Part shown: positions 17,108 through 27,637 of the stretch, one piece after another
Layout: each line of letters starts with the position of its first letter
How positions within the stretch are numbered: position 1 is the stretch's first letter
Assembly: GCA_945861445.1 (NCBI GenBank)
Contig: CAMAVF010000011.1
Span: forward strand, 1-41,226
DNA length: 41,226 nt
Origin: Planctomicrobium piriforme
Lineage (GTDB): Bacteria; Planctomycetota; Planctomycetia; Planctomycetales; Planctomycetaceae
Direction: 5' to 3'
Program-made: the position numbers and the translations under genes
The notes under the pieces: generated by a model
Database searches by the model: none
The model's input: only the letters and a program-made list of their open reading frames with translations
What the model was told of the DNA's origin: nothing

Positions 17108-18370
17108 ATGAAGATTCACCTGCAGTACGGACAAACCGGGCTTGATCTGAATGTGGATGCTCCGCACGTCACGGTCATCGAACCCAAATTCATGGCCGGC
17201 TTGCCGGATGAACGAACGGCCTTTCAGGAAGCAGTCCGCCACCCGATTGACTCCCAACCGTTGCGAGAACAGATCAAGTCGTCGGACACCGTCGCGGTCG
17301 TGATCCCTGATATCACGCGTCCGCTGCCGACGGAACGCATCCTGCCGTGGGTCTTTGAGGAACTCAGCCACGTACCGGCGGCTAACTTCGTCATCATCAA
17401 CGGCACCGGTTCGCATCGCATCAACACCCCCGCTGAACTGGCCGTGATGTGCGGTGCGGAGGTGGCAAGCCGGTACAAGATCGTTAATCACAACTCGCTC
17501 GATCCGCAGACCCTGCAACAGGCGGGCACCGGCGAAGACGGCCAGCCGATTTTCTATAATCGGGAGTATTGCGAAGCTGACAAGCGGATCGTGATGGGCT
17601 TCATCGAGCCGCATTTTATGGCCGGGTTCAGTGGCGGCTACAAGGGCATCTTTCCCGCCGTGGCCGACATCAAGTCCATCATGCGCTACCACGATGCCCC
17701 GACCATCGGTCATCCGAAGAGTACGTGGGGCGTCCTCGATGGCAATCCCACTCAGGCCAAGATCCGGCGGAACGGGTCGTTGCTGAACGTCGATTTCTGC
17801 ATCAATGTGACGCAGAACAGCAAACGCCAGATCACGCGGTTTTTCTGCGGACATCCACTACAGGCGCACCTCGCAGGCTGCGCCTTCAGCAAGGAAACCG
17901 TCATGATTCCCTGCGACCAGCCGTTCCCCATCGTCGTCACCACCAATGCCGGATATCCCCTCGATCAGAATCTCTATCAAGCGGTCAAGGGCATGTCAGC
18001 GGCGGCGCAGATTGTTGAACAGGATGGATACATCCTCGCCTGCAGCAAATGCAACGACGGTTTTCCGAACCACGGCAACTTCAAGAAACTGCTATTCGAA
18101 AGCAGCTCCCCGCGCACCCTGCTGGACCGGATCTTGACCCCGGGCTTCAGCATGTACGACCAATGGGAAGCGCAGTTGCTGGCGCTGATTGAACTCAAAG
18201 CCCGCGTGGGTCTCAAGAGCGATCTCCATGACGAAGACGTCCGCAAGGCACATCTCGAACCAGTACAGGACATTGACCGACGGGTCGCTGACGAACTGAA
18301 AAAGCTCGGCCAGACCGCGCGGATCGCTGTGCTACCAGAAGGCCCAATGGGAATACCGTATTTGAAATAA
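17108..18370 (+). CDS. larA: LarA-type nickel-pincer racemase/epimerase family protein
   Basis: A 420-residue protein from ATG 17108 (GAGG at 17098-17101); the frame extends upstream to 17060 but without the family signature. Key residues match Lactobacillus LarA by position: Asp68 and Arg71 (PDITRP), His103 (GTGSHR), His169 (IEPHFMAGFSGGYKG), Lys179, which carries the nickel-pincer nucleotide cofactor in LarA, and His195 (MRYHDAP). Length is close to LarA's 424. LarA racemises D/L-lactate; relatives act on other 2-hydroxyacids, so the substrate is open. The maturation genes larB, larC and larE are not in the window. No operon partner: tRNA upstream, a convergent kinase downstream. Confidence 0.85.
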   Translation: MKIHLQYGQTGLDLNVDAPHVTVIEPKFMAGLPDERTAFQEAVRHPIDSQPLREQIKSSDTVAVVIPDITRPLPTERILPWVFEELSHVPAANFVIINGTGSHRINTPAELAVMCGAEVASRYKIVNHNSLDPQTLQQAGTGEDGQPIFYNREYCEADKRIVMGFIEPHFMAGFSGGYKGIFPAVADIKSIMRYHDAPTIGHPKSTWGVLDGNPTQAKIRRNGSLLNVDFCINVTQNSKRQITRFFCGHPLQAHLAGCAFSKETVMIPCDQPFPIVVTTNAGYPLDQNLYQAVKGMSAAAQIVEQDGYILACSKCNDGFPNHGNFKKLLFESSSPRTLLDRILTPGFSMYDQWEAQLLALIELKARVGLKSDLHDEDVRKAHLEPVQDIDRRVADELKKLGQTARIAVLPEGPMGIPYLK

Positions 18371-18433
18371 CCCCGTTCGTCTCATGGACGTCATATGTCC
18401 AATGAGATCCGCCACAGCCCGCTCAACGGTGAC

Positions 18434-20143
18434 TTACTTGTCACTCTGCCGCACCAAAGGAATTCGCACCACAAACTCCGAACCCATCCCCTCACCTTCG
18501 CTCGCAGCCGTGACACTGCCGCCGTGCATGGTGACCAGTCTGCGGACCAGCGACAGGCCGATTCCCAAGCCGCCTTGAGATCGGTTCAGACTGCGATCGA
18601 CTTGCGTGAACATGTCGAAAACATACGGCAGCATGGTCGCGGGAATTCCGATCCCCGAGTCCCGGACGGAAATCACCGCATCCTGCTCGTCCTGGCGGAC
18701 CGTGAGCCAAATGTTGCCACCCTCCGGAGTGTACTTCGCGGCGTTATTCAACAGGTTCGAGATCACTTGAGTCAGCCGGGTAAAATCACCCTGCACATGG
18801 AGTGAACCCGCTTTCGGGACCTCGCTGATCAATCGATGTCTCGCTCGTTCGATCAGCGGGGAGCTGGTTTCAATCGCGCTCTCCAGAATCTTGGAAAACT
18901 CCAATCGTTCCAATCGCAGCTCGATCTTGCCGGTGGAAATGCGACTAATGTCCAGGAGGTCATCCACTAATCTGACCATTTGCACCAACTGGCGTTCCAT
19001 GATCTCGCGGACTTCAGCAAACCGCTGGCGATCGTTGTCTGTCAAACGCATGATCTGCAGCGCGTTGTGAATCGGCGCCAATGGATTACGCAGCTCGTGG
19101 GCGAGGATGGCGAGGAATTCATCCTTGCGACGATGAGCTTCTTTGAGCTCCAGCTCGATCGCCTTGCGGTCCGTAACATCTCGCACTGCACCGCGCATGC
19201 GAACCGGCTCATTACCGTCGTACTCGACAGCGCCGACCAGCTCAATCCATTTAGTTGTGTCGTTGTTATTAACAACGCGCACTTCATCCCAATAGCTGCC
19301 GGTCGCCTTGGCGTCCTCAACCGCCTGCGCGGCCCGCTCCCGATCTTCCGGATGGATACACGACAGCCATTTCGGATAGGTGACGTCGTCCCGCGTTCCG
19401 TGGGAATCGTAAATGGCCCACGCGGCGGGGGTCCAGACTCCGTGCCCCGTCTTCAGGTTCCATTCCCAGATCCCGACTCGGCCCGCTTCCTGAGCCAGTC
19501 GCAGCAGTTCCTCATTGTCGCCGATGGCTTTGTTCGCGTGTCGGAGTTCCGAGGTCCGTTGCTGGACGCGTTCTTCCAATTCGTTGTTCAACTGCAACAA
19601 CTGCTCTTCAACCCGGCGGCGCTCGGCCACTTCCACCAGCAGAGCCCCATTGGCTCGCTCCATCTCTCGCGTCGAGCGATGCAAGGCCGCGAAGACCGCG
19701 ACCTTCGAACGCAGAATCGCCGGATTGACCGGCTTGTGCAGATAGTCCACCGCCCCCGAGCCGTACCCTTCGAGGACATGTTCGGCTTCGCTGTAATAGG
19801 CCGTCAGAAAAATGATCGGCACGCCCGCCGTTTTCTTGCGTTGCTTGACCATCTGGGCCAGTTCAAAGCCGGTCATACCCGGCATTTGAATGTCCAGAAT
19901 GATCAACGCGAATTCTTCCCTCACCAGGGCCAGCAGGGCGTCATCGGCAGACTGGGCTCGGACCAGCCGATAGCTGGGGTCGACCAGAATCGTTTCCAGC
20001 ACGGTGAGGTTCTTCGGCTCATCATCCACCAGCAGAATATTGATGGAATTGTTGTTGAGTTCCGACAACGACAACTCCGGGCGGTTGACACGCGTCTCAC
20101 CCTGGCTCTCAAATCCCGGAGATACAGTCATGGTGCTTGCCAT
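18434..20143 (-). CDS. Hybrid sensor kinase: receiver, coiled coil, PAS, HisKA, HATPase
   Basis: A 569-residue cytoplasmic protein without membrane segments. Order: receiver domain (residues about 34-150; acidic pair Asp40/Asp41, phospho-acceptor Asp84 in IILDIQMPG, Lys137 in HKPVN); coiled coil (about 155-215); PAS/PAC-like domain (about 215-330, GIWEWNLKTGHGVWTP, VRDVTDRK); HisKA with His349 (ILAHELRNPLAPI); HATPase with NLLNNAAKYTPEGG, DSGIGIP and GGLGIGLSLV. N-terminal receiver before the kinase suggests it is switched by phosphotransfer from another kinase. It begins 55 bp after the stop of the HAMP-array kinase, same strand, so a shared phosphorelay is likely. No DNA-binding output domain. 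Confidence 0.93.
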   Translation of the reverse strand: MASTMTVSPGFESQGETRVNRPELSLSELNNNSINILLVDDEPKNLTVLETILVDPSYRLVRAQSADDALLALVREEFALIILDIQMPGMTGFELAQMVKQRKKTAGVPIIFLTAYYSEAEHVLEGYGSGAVDYLHKPVNPAILRSKVAVFAALHRSTREMERANGALLVEVAERRRVEEQLLQLNNELEERVQQRTSELRHANKAIGDNEELLRLAQEAGRVGIWEWNLKTGHGVWTPAAWAIYDSHGTRDDVTYPKWLSCIHPEDRERAAQAVEDAKATGSYWDEVRVVNNNDTTKWIELVGAVEYDGNEPVRMRGAVRDVTDRKAIELELKEAHRRKDEFLAILAHELRNPLAPIHNALQIMRLTDNDRQRFAEVREIMERQLVQMVRLVDDLLDISRISTGKIELRLERLEFSKILESAIETSSPLIERARHRLISEVPKAGSLHVQGDFTRLTQVISNLLNNAAKYTPEGGNIWLTVRQDEQDAVISVRDSGIGIPATMLPYVFDMFTQVDRSLNRSQGGLGIGLSLVRRLVTMHGGSVTAASEGEGMGSEFVVRIPLVRQSDK

Positions 20144-20198
20144 GAGTTAAGAAACTTTCCGATTCGGTTCTTGGTCTGAGTTTATTGGCGAGCCGCAG

Positions 20199-23100
20199 TT
20201 AGCGGAATAGCCAAACGCGCATTAAGGACAGCAATTGATCTGTATTCACCGGCTTGGCAATGTAGTCGGAGGCCCCGGCGTCCAAACATTTCTCACGGTC
20301 CCCCTTCATGGCTTTCGCCGTCAACGCCAGGATGGGCAGTGTGCGGAACTGAGGATTATTGCGAATTTCCCGCATCGTCTGATACCCGTCCATGTCGGGC
20401 ATCATGATGTCCATCAGGACCATGCTCAGGTCGGGCGTCATTTCGATGAGTTCGATCGCCTGTCTGCCATTCGTGGCGCTGATTGCAATGATGTCGTGAC
20501 TTTCGAGAACCGTCGTGAGCGCGAAAATGTTGCGTGCGTCATCATCCACCACCAGAATTTTACGTCCCCGTAACACCTCGTTCGAACTATGCAGCGATTC
20601 GAGCATCTTCTGCTTGGTCGCGGGTAGGTTGGCCACCACGCGATGCAGGAACAGGGCCGTTTCATCCAACAAACGCTCGGGGGACTGCACGTCCTTCAGC
20701 ACAATGCTCTTGGCCATCGTCTTGAGTTGCGTTTCTTCTTCCGTCGAGAGTTCCTTACCGGTGAAGACCACCACGGGAACATCGTGCAGACTTTCGTCAT
20801 CCTGGATTTTCTGGAGCAAATCAAAACCGGACATATCAGGCAATCGCAGATCGAGGACGATGCAGTCGAACCGTTTTTTCTTCAATGCAGCAAACGCTTC
20901 CCGTCCAGTCGACACGTCCTCCAGCTCAATATCCTCGTAGCCCAGCAGTTCGACAATCGACTGCCGCTCGATATCGTTGTCTTCGACGACCAGCAGCCGT
21001 TTGATTCCTGAATTTGCAAATTCCTTCAGACGGTCGAAAGCCGATTCGAGACCCGCGGTCGTCGGCGACTTGACGACATATGAAAACGCCCCCCGCGACA
21101 ATCCATGCTGGCGTTCCTCGTCCAGAGTCACGATCTGCACCGGGATATGCCGCGTCGCCGGATCGAGCTTCAGATTATTTAACACAGTCCAACCGAGCAT
21201 ATCGGGCAGGAAAATGTCGAGCGAAATCGCTGAGGGCTGATACTGTCGCGCCAGGGCCAATCCTGCCGTTCCCTTATTGGCCACGATCCCTTTAAAACCC
21301 TTGTCCCGTGCCAGGCCCAGCACGATGCGCGCGTAGTGCGGATCATCTTCGATAATCAGCAGCACGGGATCGGTCGATTCAATGTCGTTCCGGTCATCGG
21401 CAATCGGCTCTTCTCGCGCCACAGGGACATCGACCGAGTACTGCACGACGTTGCCACGGTTGAGAGCCGCGATGTTGGCCGTGGAAGGACCTTTGTACTC
21501 GAGCGGCAGATAGAGCGTGAAGGTGCTCCCCTGGCCGGGGGTGCTGACGAGTCGAATTTCACCGCCGAGCAACGACGCCAATTCACGGCTGATGGCCAGT
21601 CCCAGACCCGTGCCGCCGTACTTGCGCGACGTGCCGGCGTCGGCCTGCTGGAACGCTTCGAAGATCAATCTCTGTTTTTCCGGAGCCACTCCAATTCCCG
21701 TGTCCTCCACCGCGAACGCGATCACACGTTCCGCCTTGCTCAACACCGGGTGATCCATGCTGAAGCCCTTGGTGGCAAATCCGACATGAACATGCACGTG
21801 GCCCTGGGCCGTGAATTTCACCGCATTCGACAACAGGTTCTTCAGAATCTGCTGCAAACGCTTCGAGTCACTGATGAGATAACGTGGCAACTCGGCAGAA
21901 AACTCAACATTGAACGGCAGATTCTTATTCTCGGCGACGTGCCGGAAGTTGCGGTCGATATTCTCCCGAAGTCCCGTGAATGAGATCTGTTCCGCTTCCA
22001 CCGTCACCGTGCCCGACTCGATCTTCGACAGATCGAGAATATCGTTGATCAGATGCAACAGATCAGAACCGGACGAGTTCACGTTTCTCGCAAATTCGAT
22101 CTGCTTGCCCGACAGATTTCCGGCAGCATTCTCGGCCAGTTGCTGGCTGAGAATGAGAATCGAATTGAGTGGTGTCCGCAACTCGTGCGACATGTTGGCG
22201 AGGAACTCGGACTTGTACTTCGACGTGAGCGCCAACTCGGCTGCCTTTTCCTCGAGAGCACGGCGCGCCTGTTCCACTTCGCTGTTCTTGCGTTCGACTT
22301 CCTCATTCTGTTCGGCCAGCAGCTTGGCCTTGTTGGCCAGCTCTTCGTTCGTCTGCTGCAGTTCGCTTTGACGCGATTGAAGCTCCACCGTCAGTTGCTG
22401 CGACTGGGTCAGCAGACCCTCGGTCCGCATCGTCGCTTCAATCGTATTGAGCACCACACCGATGCTCTGCGTCAGTTGCTCCAGGAAGATCAGGTTGGTC
22501 GAGGTAAAGGGGCGAATCGAAGCCAGTTCGATGACCGCCTTGATCTGCCCTTCAAACAGCAAGGGCAACACGACGATGCTCTTCGGAGGAGTCTCTCCCA
22601 AGCTGGAACTGACGCGCGTGTAGTCGGGCGGAATGTCATCGAGCAAGATCCGTTGCTTATCGACCGCACATTGGCCCACCAGCCCCACGCCCACTGGAAT
22701 CTGAGTCGCATGATCGAGACGTTGGGCATACCCTGCCAGCAATTTCAGCGTAGGACCTGCCTTTTCGCTGTGACTCATCTGGTAAATCGTCCCCTGCTGC
22801 GCTTGCACCAGTGGCACGAGGTCTGCCAGCAGCATCTTGGCCACAGTCGCCAGATCGCGTTGGCCCTGCAGCATGCTCGTAAACCGCGCGACGTTCGTCT
22901 TTAGCCAGTCCTGTTCGTTATTGCGTTCGGTTGTTTCACGTAGGTTGGCAATCATCGTATTGATGTTGTCTTTAAGTTCGGCGACTTCGCCGCGCGTTTC
23001 AACCTGGATAGACCGAGTCAGGTCACCCTTGGTCACGGCGGTCGCCACTTCGGCGATGGCTCGCACCTGCGTTGTCAGGTTACCAGCGAGCAAGTTCACG

Positions 23101-25418
23101 TTGTCGGTCAGATCGCGCCACGAACCGGCCGCACCGGGGACACTCGCCTGACCGCCCAGACGGCCTTCGACGCCCACTTCGCGAGCCACGCTGATGACCT
23201 GTTCGGAAAACGTCGCCAGCGTGTTGGTCATGTTATTGATAGTATCACCCAGCGCCGCCACTTCGCCCTTTGCCTGCACGGTCAGTTTCTGCCGCAGGTT
23301 GCCGTCGGCCACGGCCGTCACCACCTTCACGATACCACGCACCTGATCGGTCAGGTTCGACGCCATGAAGTTCACGTTGTCGGTGAGATCCTTCCACGTA
23401 CCACCCACACCAGACACCTGCGCCTGACCGCCCAGCTTCCCTTCGGTTCCCACTTCGCGCGCGACACGCGTCACTTCCGACGCGAAGCCGTTCAACTGAT
23501 CCACCATTGTATTAATGGTGTTCTTCAGTTCCAGGATTTCGCCCTTCACGTCCACCGTGATCTTTCGAGACAAGTCGCCACGGGCCACGGCCGTGGTCAC
23601 TTCGGCGATATTTCGCACCTGGGCCGTCAGGTTCGAACCCATCGTATTCACCGAGTCCGTCAGATCCTTCCACGTACCGGCCACACCCGGCACCACGGCC
23701 TGCACGCCCAGACGGCCTTCGGTTCCCACTTCACGGGCCACGCGGGTCACTTCCGACGCGAACGCCGACAACTGGTCCACCATCGTATTGATGGTTTCCT
23801 TCAATTGCAGAATCTCACCCTTCACGTCCACCGTGATCTTACGCGACAAGTCACCACGCGCCACGGCCGTCGTCACGTCGGCGATGTTACGGACCTGGCC
23901 CGTCAAGTTCGACGCCATGGAATTCACCGAGTCGGTGAGATCCTTCCACGTACCACCGACGCCCGGCACCTGCGCCTGGCCGCCCAGCTTCCCGTCGGTA
24001 CCCACTTCACGCGCCACGCGCGTCACTTCGGCCGCGAACGAACGGAGCTGATCCACCATCGTATTGATGGTCTCCTTCAACGCCAGGATTTCACCGCGCA
24101 CGTCCACCGTGATCTTCTTCGACAGGTCACCATTAGCCACGGCGATCGTCACTTCGGCGATGTTGCGCACCTGGGATGTCAGGTTCGACGCCATCGAGTT
24201 CACGTTGTCCGTGAGGTCCTTCCACGTACCCGCCACACCCAGCACCTTGGCCTGACCGCCTAGCTTCCCTTCAGTTCCCACTTCACGCGCCACTCGCGAG
24301 ACTTCCGACGCGAATCCGTTCAACTGATCCACCATCGTATTAATGGTGTTCTTCAGCTCCAGAATCTCACCGCGCACGTCCACCGTGATCTTGCGGCTCA
24401 AGTCACCACGCGCCACAGCCGTCGTCACAGCGGCAATATTGCGCACCTGGGCTGTCAGGTTCGAAGCCATCGCGTTCACAGAGTCGGTCAAGTCTTTCCA
24501 TGTACCAGCGACACCCGGCACAACGGCCTGTCCACCAAGACGTCCGTCCGTACCGACTTCGCGCGCCACGCGGGTCACTTCCGACGCGAACGAACGCAAT
24601 TGATCCACCATCGTATTGATGGCTTCTTTCAACTGCAGGATTTCACCGCGCACATCGACGGTGATCTTCTTCGACAAGTCGCCATTCGCCACGGCAATCG
24701 TCACATCGGCAATATTACGCACCTGGGCCGTCAGGTTACCGGCCATCTGATTGACCGACTCAGTGAGATCTTTCCAGACGCCCGACACCCCCTTCACCTG
24801 CGCCTGGCCGCCCAGCTTCCCTTCAGTACCCACTTCGCGCGCGACGCGCGTTACTTCGGACGTAAACACAGACAACTGGTCGATCATCGTATTCACGAGC
24901 TTCGCCGACCTGAGGAATTCACCCTCCAGCGCGCGCCCGTCGACTTCCAGTTCCATCGACTGGCTCAAGTCACCCTTGGCGACAGCACCGATCGCCCGGG
25001 CCACGTCAGTCGTTGGTCGTACCAGATCATCGATCAGCGTATTGATGGCCTGGGCTCGGACGGCCCAGCTTCCGACCGCCGTTGACATCGACAGACGCTG
25101 CTTGAGGCGACCTTCCTTACCGACGCTCACGCTGAGTTCCCGCACTTCGCGCGCGATGGACTCTTCATGGGAAATGGTCTGATTGAAGGCTTCGGCAATG
25201 CGCCCTTCAACGCCTCCCCACGAAATGGGCAATCGGACCGAGAAATTGCCGTCGCGGAAGGCAATGATCGAGGCCAGGATTTGATTGAGTCGAGCCTCGC
25301 GGGGGTCGCTGCCATCAAACATTTCTGGCGGCTGCAGACGTCCGTCGGATTGAATCCCGACCAGTTCCAACGTGGCCCCGGAATTTTGCGCAGGCTGCGC
25401 GACCAAGCTTTCATCCAT
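20199..25418 (-). CDS. HAMP-array hybrid histidine kinase with three receivers
   Basis: A 1739-residue soluble kinase; no transmembrane segment is visible. Order: two degenerate HAMP-like units (about residues 44-188), seven 92-residue HAMP-type repeats (189-832, core [33 protein letters not shown]), GAF (about 850-990), coiled coil (about 1000-1065), HisKA with His1078 ([12 protein letters not shown]), HATPase (about 1180-1305; [27 protein letters not shown]), then receivers with phospho-acceptors Asp1401, Asp1523 and Asp1670. The layout is like bacterial relatives of the fungal group III (Nik1) osmosensor kinases, where HAMP arrays sense signal in the cytoplasm. Stimulus and output are unknown. 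Probably co-transcribed with the kinase at 18434-20143. Confidence 0.95.
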   Translation of the reverse strand: MDESLVAQPAQNSGATLELVGIQSDGRLQPPEMFDGSDPREARLNQILASIIAFRDGNFSVRLPISWGGVEGRIAEAFNQTISHEESIAREVRELSVSVGKEGRLKQRLSMSTAVGSWAVRAQAINTLIDDLVRPTTDVARAIGAVAKGDLSQSMELEVDGRALEGEFLRSAKLVNTMIDQLSVFTSEVTRVAREVGTEGKLGGQAQVKGVSGVWKDLTESVNQMAGNLTAQVRNIADVTIAVANGDLSKKITVDVRGEILQLKEAINTMVDQLRSFASEVTRVAREVGTDGRLGGQAVVPGVAGTWKDLTDSVNAMASNLTAQVRNIAAVTTAVARGDLSRKITVDVRGEILELKNTINTMVDQLNGFASEVSRVAREVGTEGKLGGQAKVLGVAGTWKDLTDNVNSMASNLTSQVRNIAEVTIAVANGDLSKKITVDVRGEILALKETINTMVDQLRSFAAEVTRVAREVGTDGKLGGQAQVPGVGGTWKDLTDSVNSMASNLTGQVRNIADVTTAVARGDLSRKITVDVKGEILQLKETINTMVDQLSAFASEVTRVAREVGTEGRLGVQAVVPGVAGTWKDLTDSVNTMGSNLTAQVRNIAEVTTAVARGDLSRKITVDVKGEILELKNTINTMVDQLNGFASEVTRVAREVGTEGKLGGQAQVSGVGGTWKDLTDNVNFMASNLTDQVRGIVKVVTAVADGNLRQKLTVQAKGEVAALGDTINNMTNTLATFSEQVISVAREVGVEGRLGGQASVPGAAGSWRDLTDNVNLLAGNLTTQVRAIAEVATAVTKGDLTRSIQVETRGEVAELKDNINTMIANLRETTERNNEQDWLKTNVARFTSMLQGQRDLATVAKMLLADLVPLVQAQQGTIYQMSHSEKAGPTLKLLAGYAQRLDHATQIPVGVGLVGQCAVDKQRILLDDIPPDYTRVSSSLGETPPKSIVVLPLLFEGQIKAVIELASIRPFTSTNLIFLEQLTQSIGVVLNTIEATMRTEGLLTQSQQLTVELQSRQSELQQTNEELANKAKLLAEQNEEVERKNSEVEQARRALEEKAAELALTSKYKSEFLANMSHELRTPLNSILILSQQLAENAAGNLSGKQIEFARNVNSSGSDLLHLINDILDLSKIESGTVTVEAEQISFTGLRENIDRNFRHVAENKNLPFNVEFSAELPRYLISDSKRLQQILKNLLSNAVKFTAQGHVHVHVGFATKGFSMDHPVLSKAERVIAFAVEDTGIGVAPEKQRLIFEAFQQADAGTSRKYGGTGLGLAISRELASLLGGEIRLVSTPGQGSTFTLYLPLEYKGPSTANIAALNRGNVVQYSVDVPVAREEPIADDRNDIESTDPVLLIIEDDPHYARIVLGLARDKGFKGIVANKGTAGLALARQYQPSAISLDIFLPDMLGWTVLNNLKLDPATRHIPVQIVTLDEERQHGLSRGAFSYVVKSPTTAGLESAFDRLKEFANSGIKRLLVVEDNDIERQSIVELLGYEDIELEDVSTGREAFAALKKKRFDCIVLDLRLPDMSGFDLLQKIQDDESLHDVPVVVFTGKELSTEEETQLKTMAKSIVLKDVQSPERLLDETALFLHRVVANLPATKQKMLESLHSSNEVLRGRKILVVDDDARNIFALTTVLESHDIIAISATNGRQAIELIEMTPDLSMVLMDIMMPDMDGYQTMREIRNNPQFRTLPILALTAKAMKGDREKCLDAGASDYIAKPVNTDQLLSLMRVWLFR
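22923..24854 (-). repeat. Seven 276-bp tandem repeats inside the kinase gene
   Basis: Codons 189-832 form seven consecutive units of exactly 92 codons (276 bp). Units 1-5 are nearly identical in protein and DNA; units 6 and 7 are more divergent. On the plus strand the marker ATCCACCATYGTATTRATGG recurs every 276 bp from about 23500 to 24620. Units alternate between VANGDLSKK and VARGDLSRK types, suggesting duplication of two-unit blocks. Confidence 0.93.
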
Positions 25419-25952
25419 AATTCAGATCTCGCCGGTTTGAATTCTTAAATGAAAATTCATCGATCCGTGCGAGCCCGGCGAAACAGGTGTTCCGACCAAT
25501 CCCGACAGTCGATTTGACGCGGCCCGACCTAACCTGGCACCCCGATCATCGCAGACGAAAGTCCGCGGATGACTGCAGGATAACTGCTACAGACTAAAAT
25601 ATCTTTTCAGAAGTGCAAGCCCTTTAATCTACCATACCATTGGGAACCGTGGTCTACATCAAGATGTAAGACACCGTGTCGCTAATGGCAACGTCTAGCT
25701 CGCCTCGCCAAGACCTCCCAGCGACAGACTTCTGGTTGCTGGTTGAGCACATTAACTACTAACTACTAAAGGACAGGCATATTATTATCTTATTGACGAC
25801 TACCGAATATGCCTGTCCTTTCGTTTCTTTAGTTTGAGGGAGGAAGTGGCGTTCGGTTTGTCGTGGTGGGTAGAATTCTTCGAAGTGGGTCACTTGGGGA
25901 CGGTTCTGGGCCGGCCGTTGTAACATTAGATCTTTGATGAGCGAGGGTTACG
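25419..25952. other. Intergenic region upstream of the HAMP-array kinase
   Basis: About 530 bp between divergent genes; it should hold the kinase promoter. The only clear structure is the 16-bp inverted repeat at 25768-25821. I see no gene or RNA. Confidence 0.5.
25768..25821. repeat. Perfect 16-bp inverted repeat, 22-nt loop
   Basis: AAAGGACAGGCATATT (25768-25783) and AATATGCCTGTCCTTT (25806-25821). TTAACTACTAACTACTAAA precedes the left arm. It resembles a short dispersed element; termination is possible but there is no adjacent gene end. Confidence 0.75.
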
Positions 25953-26507
25953 ATGTTCTATCAGGATTGGTTTGCTCCCCGGCGTCGGCGGGTTGGTGCC
26001 GGATTTCTTCCAGGTCCGGAAGGCTTGGAGTCGCGGCGATTTCTGGCGGCAGGTGTGGCCGAGTGCCTTCCGGTGCCGGCTGCAGTGGCGATCGGTTCGG
26101 GGGTCAGTGACGAGGCAACGAATGCCGAAATTGATCTTGACCGTGGGGAGGACAGGCAGGGGCGACCGGCGGGCCCGAAGGCTGCCAAGCCCATCTTGAA
26201 TGTGGCCGGACAATGGACGATCGTCACGCACGCCGACGGATTTGACGTCAATGGAATCCTGAACTTGCAGCAACAGGGCAAACGCATCACGGGTACGCTG
26301 ACGAATGACGAGCAGCCAGCACAGACGTTCAAAGGACGCGTCAAATCGACGACCGAAAGTGGCGGGACCGTCGCGGGACGCACGACAAATCTCGCACTGT
26401 GGTCGACCCCGATCCAATATGAGATGCGGGTCATCGGAACGAACCACCAGACCGTTTTTCATCCCAGGACGGGTGACGTGAATGCCGACGGTCACAAGAT
26501 CGCGTAG
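25953..26507 (+). CDS. Small protein with LEPR-XLL-like N-terminal motif
   Basis: A 184-residue protein. The N-terminus has a basic APRRRRVGAGF stretch and GLESRRFLAA, a variant of the LEPR-XLL motif found at the start of many large planctomycete surface proteins. Residues about 82-184 form a compact beta-rich domain (NVAGQWTIVTHADGFDVNG, GKRITGTLTNDEQP, GTVAGRTTNLALW). LEPR-XLL proteins are usually hundreds to thousands of residues long, so this is a short member. ATG 25953 has GCGAGGG 6-7 nt upstream. Its stop abuts the stop of the convergent hydrolase with no spacer. Function unknown. Confidence 0.7.
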   Translation: MFYQDWFAPRRRRVGAGFLPGPEGLESRRFLAAGVAECLPVPAAVAIGSGVSDEATNAEIDLDRGEDRQGRPAGPKAAKPILNVAGQWTIVTHADGFDVNGILNLQQQGKRITGTLTNDEQPAQTFKGRVKSTTESGGTVAGRTTNLALWSTPIQYEMRVIGTNHQTVFHPRTGDVNADGHKIA

Positions 26508-27161
26508 TCAGAGCGACCAGCCAATTTGAGAGTTGATAAACTCGTTGACTTCGTGCGGATGGGTGAGAGACAACAAATGGCCGGCACGGGGGACGATCAG
26601 ATCGGCTTGGCTGATTCGCGCTGGCAGCAACCAATCCCGCTGGCCGTGAATCTGGCGGATGGAAACATTAGCGATCTTTGCGGAGGGATTCCATTCCAAC
26701 AGGGCTCGTACAGCCCAACTTAAGAATCGGCCGTCCGCGGCCGCGAGTTGACGCAGAACTCCGCGCAGAGTGGGGCCGCACAGCAGACCCGCCGTCCCCA
26801 GGCAGGCCCGCGCAGCCAGGGGCGCGAAGGTCGAACAGCCGCTCATGCTGCGCAGTCGCAAGTAGCTCCTCCGCAGCCCGGCAGGCGAACGCAGGCTGCC
26901 AATCAAGATGCATTTTGGAATTGACAGGAACGCTGTCATCTCCAGGGCCACCACTCCGCCAAATGAGGCTCCTCCGATCAATGCGTCTGGATGGAGTTGG
27001 ACGCTCTCCGCCATTCGTTCGGCATAATGCACGAGGGTTTCACGATGTTCCGGGGGGATCCACGCGGGGACCTGCAATTCGGGGAACGCCTGCAGTTGAG
27101 GCTGAAACATCCGCGCATCGGCACCCATTCCCGGCAGCAGGAGTAGCGAGTTGGCAGCCAT
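26508..27161 (-). CDS. Alpha/beta hydrolase
   Basis: A 217-residue alpha/beta-hydrolase fold protein. N-terminal LLLLPGMGADARMF forms the oxyanion region. The nucleophile elbow is GGASFGG with Ser66, the acid is Asp176 (HGQRDWLLP), and the base is His195 (PRAGHLLSLTHP). It lacks a signal peptide, so it is cytoplasmic. Short hydrolases of this type act on small esters or thioesters; the substrate cannot be named. It lies 47 bp downstream of the OsmC-like gene on the same strand, with a weak ribosome-binding site, so the two may share a transcript. Confidence 0.88.
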   Translation of the reverse strand: MAANSLLLLPGMGADARMFQPQLQAFPELQVPAWIPPEHRETLVHYAERMAESVQLHPDALIGGASFGGVVALEMTAFLSIPKCILIGSLRSPAGLRRSYLRLRSMSGCSTFAPLAARACLGTAGLLCGPTLRGVLRQLAAADGRFLSWAVRALLEWNPSAKIANVSIRQIHGQRDWLLPARISQADLIVPRAGHLLSLTHPHEVNEFINSQIGWSL

Positions 27162-27208
27162 GGAGGTTGTGGCATCTCACGGGAGTCAGTGCGAGCAGCG
27201 GGTCCCGA

Positions 27209-27634
27209 TCAATCACCCCAATGAAATGTCACGGGGACTTCGATATCGGGGTGCAGACTTTGATGGACCGGGCAGCTATGGGCCGCATTGATCAGCTTGG
27301 TGCGATCGATGTCGGTCAGCACAGCCCCCGTCTCGGCAGGGATGCTGATGGTGACGATCAGTTTGCCAATCCGGCGGATGGGGGTGGTGGCCATCTCTTT
27401 CGTGACATGGGTAGTCATTCCGGTCAGGTCCCAGCCGTTGCGTTCGGCGACGATGCCCATGATGGTCATCATGCAGGCGCCGAGGCCGGTCGCCACCAGA
27501 TCGGTCGGCGAGAAGGCTTCGCCCTTACCGTGATTATCGAGCGGAGCATCGGTGATCAGCGTCCCTTGGGAAGGGCCGTGAGTCGCCCGGCAACGCAGAC
27601 TGCCTTGATAGATGAGATCGATTTCGACGGACAT
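27209..27634 (-). CDS. OsmC/Ohr family protein
   Basis: A 141-residue protein with the two family cysteines: Cys54 in SPTDLVATGLGACMMTIMG and Cys121 in AAHSCPVHQSL. In OsmC/Ohr these reduce organic hydroperoxides or bind small ligands. The sequence is nearest the YhfA-like branch, whose exact substrate is less certain. The family dimer is cytoplasmic. The ATG at 27634 is only 3 bp from the end of a dispersed 22-bp repeat (27638-27659) that occupies the place of the usual ribosome-binding site. Upstream is a large hairpin (27729-27860). Confidence 0.92.
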   Translation of the reverse strand: MSVEIDLIYQGSLRCRATHGPSQGTLITDAPLDNHGKGEAFSPTDLVATGLGACMMTIMGIVAERNGWDLTGMTTHVTKEMATTPIRRIGKLIVTISIPAETGAVLTDIDRTKLINAAHSCPVHQSLHPDIEVPVTFHWGD

Positions 27635-27637
27635 GTT

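Noticed and set aside
18980-20179. 399-residue plus-strand frame opposite the hybrid kinase
   Set aside because: It is antisense to a receiver-PAS-HisKA-HATPase protein with intact motifs; no domain in the plus frame.
23515-24603. Repetitive plus-strand frames across the HAMP array
   Set aside because: Their repeats mirror the 276-bp coding repeats of the minus-strand kinase; the array is coding and not a CRISPR or satellite.
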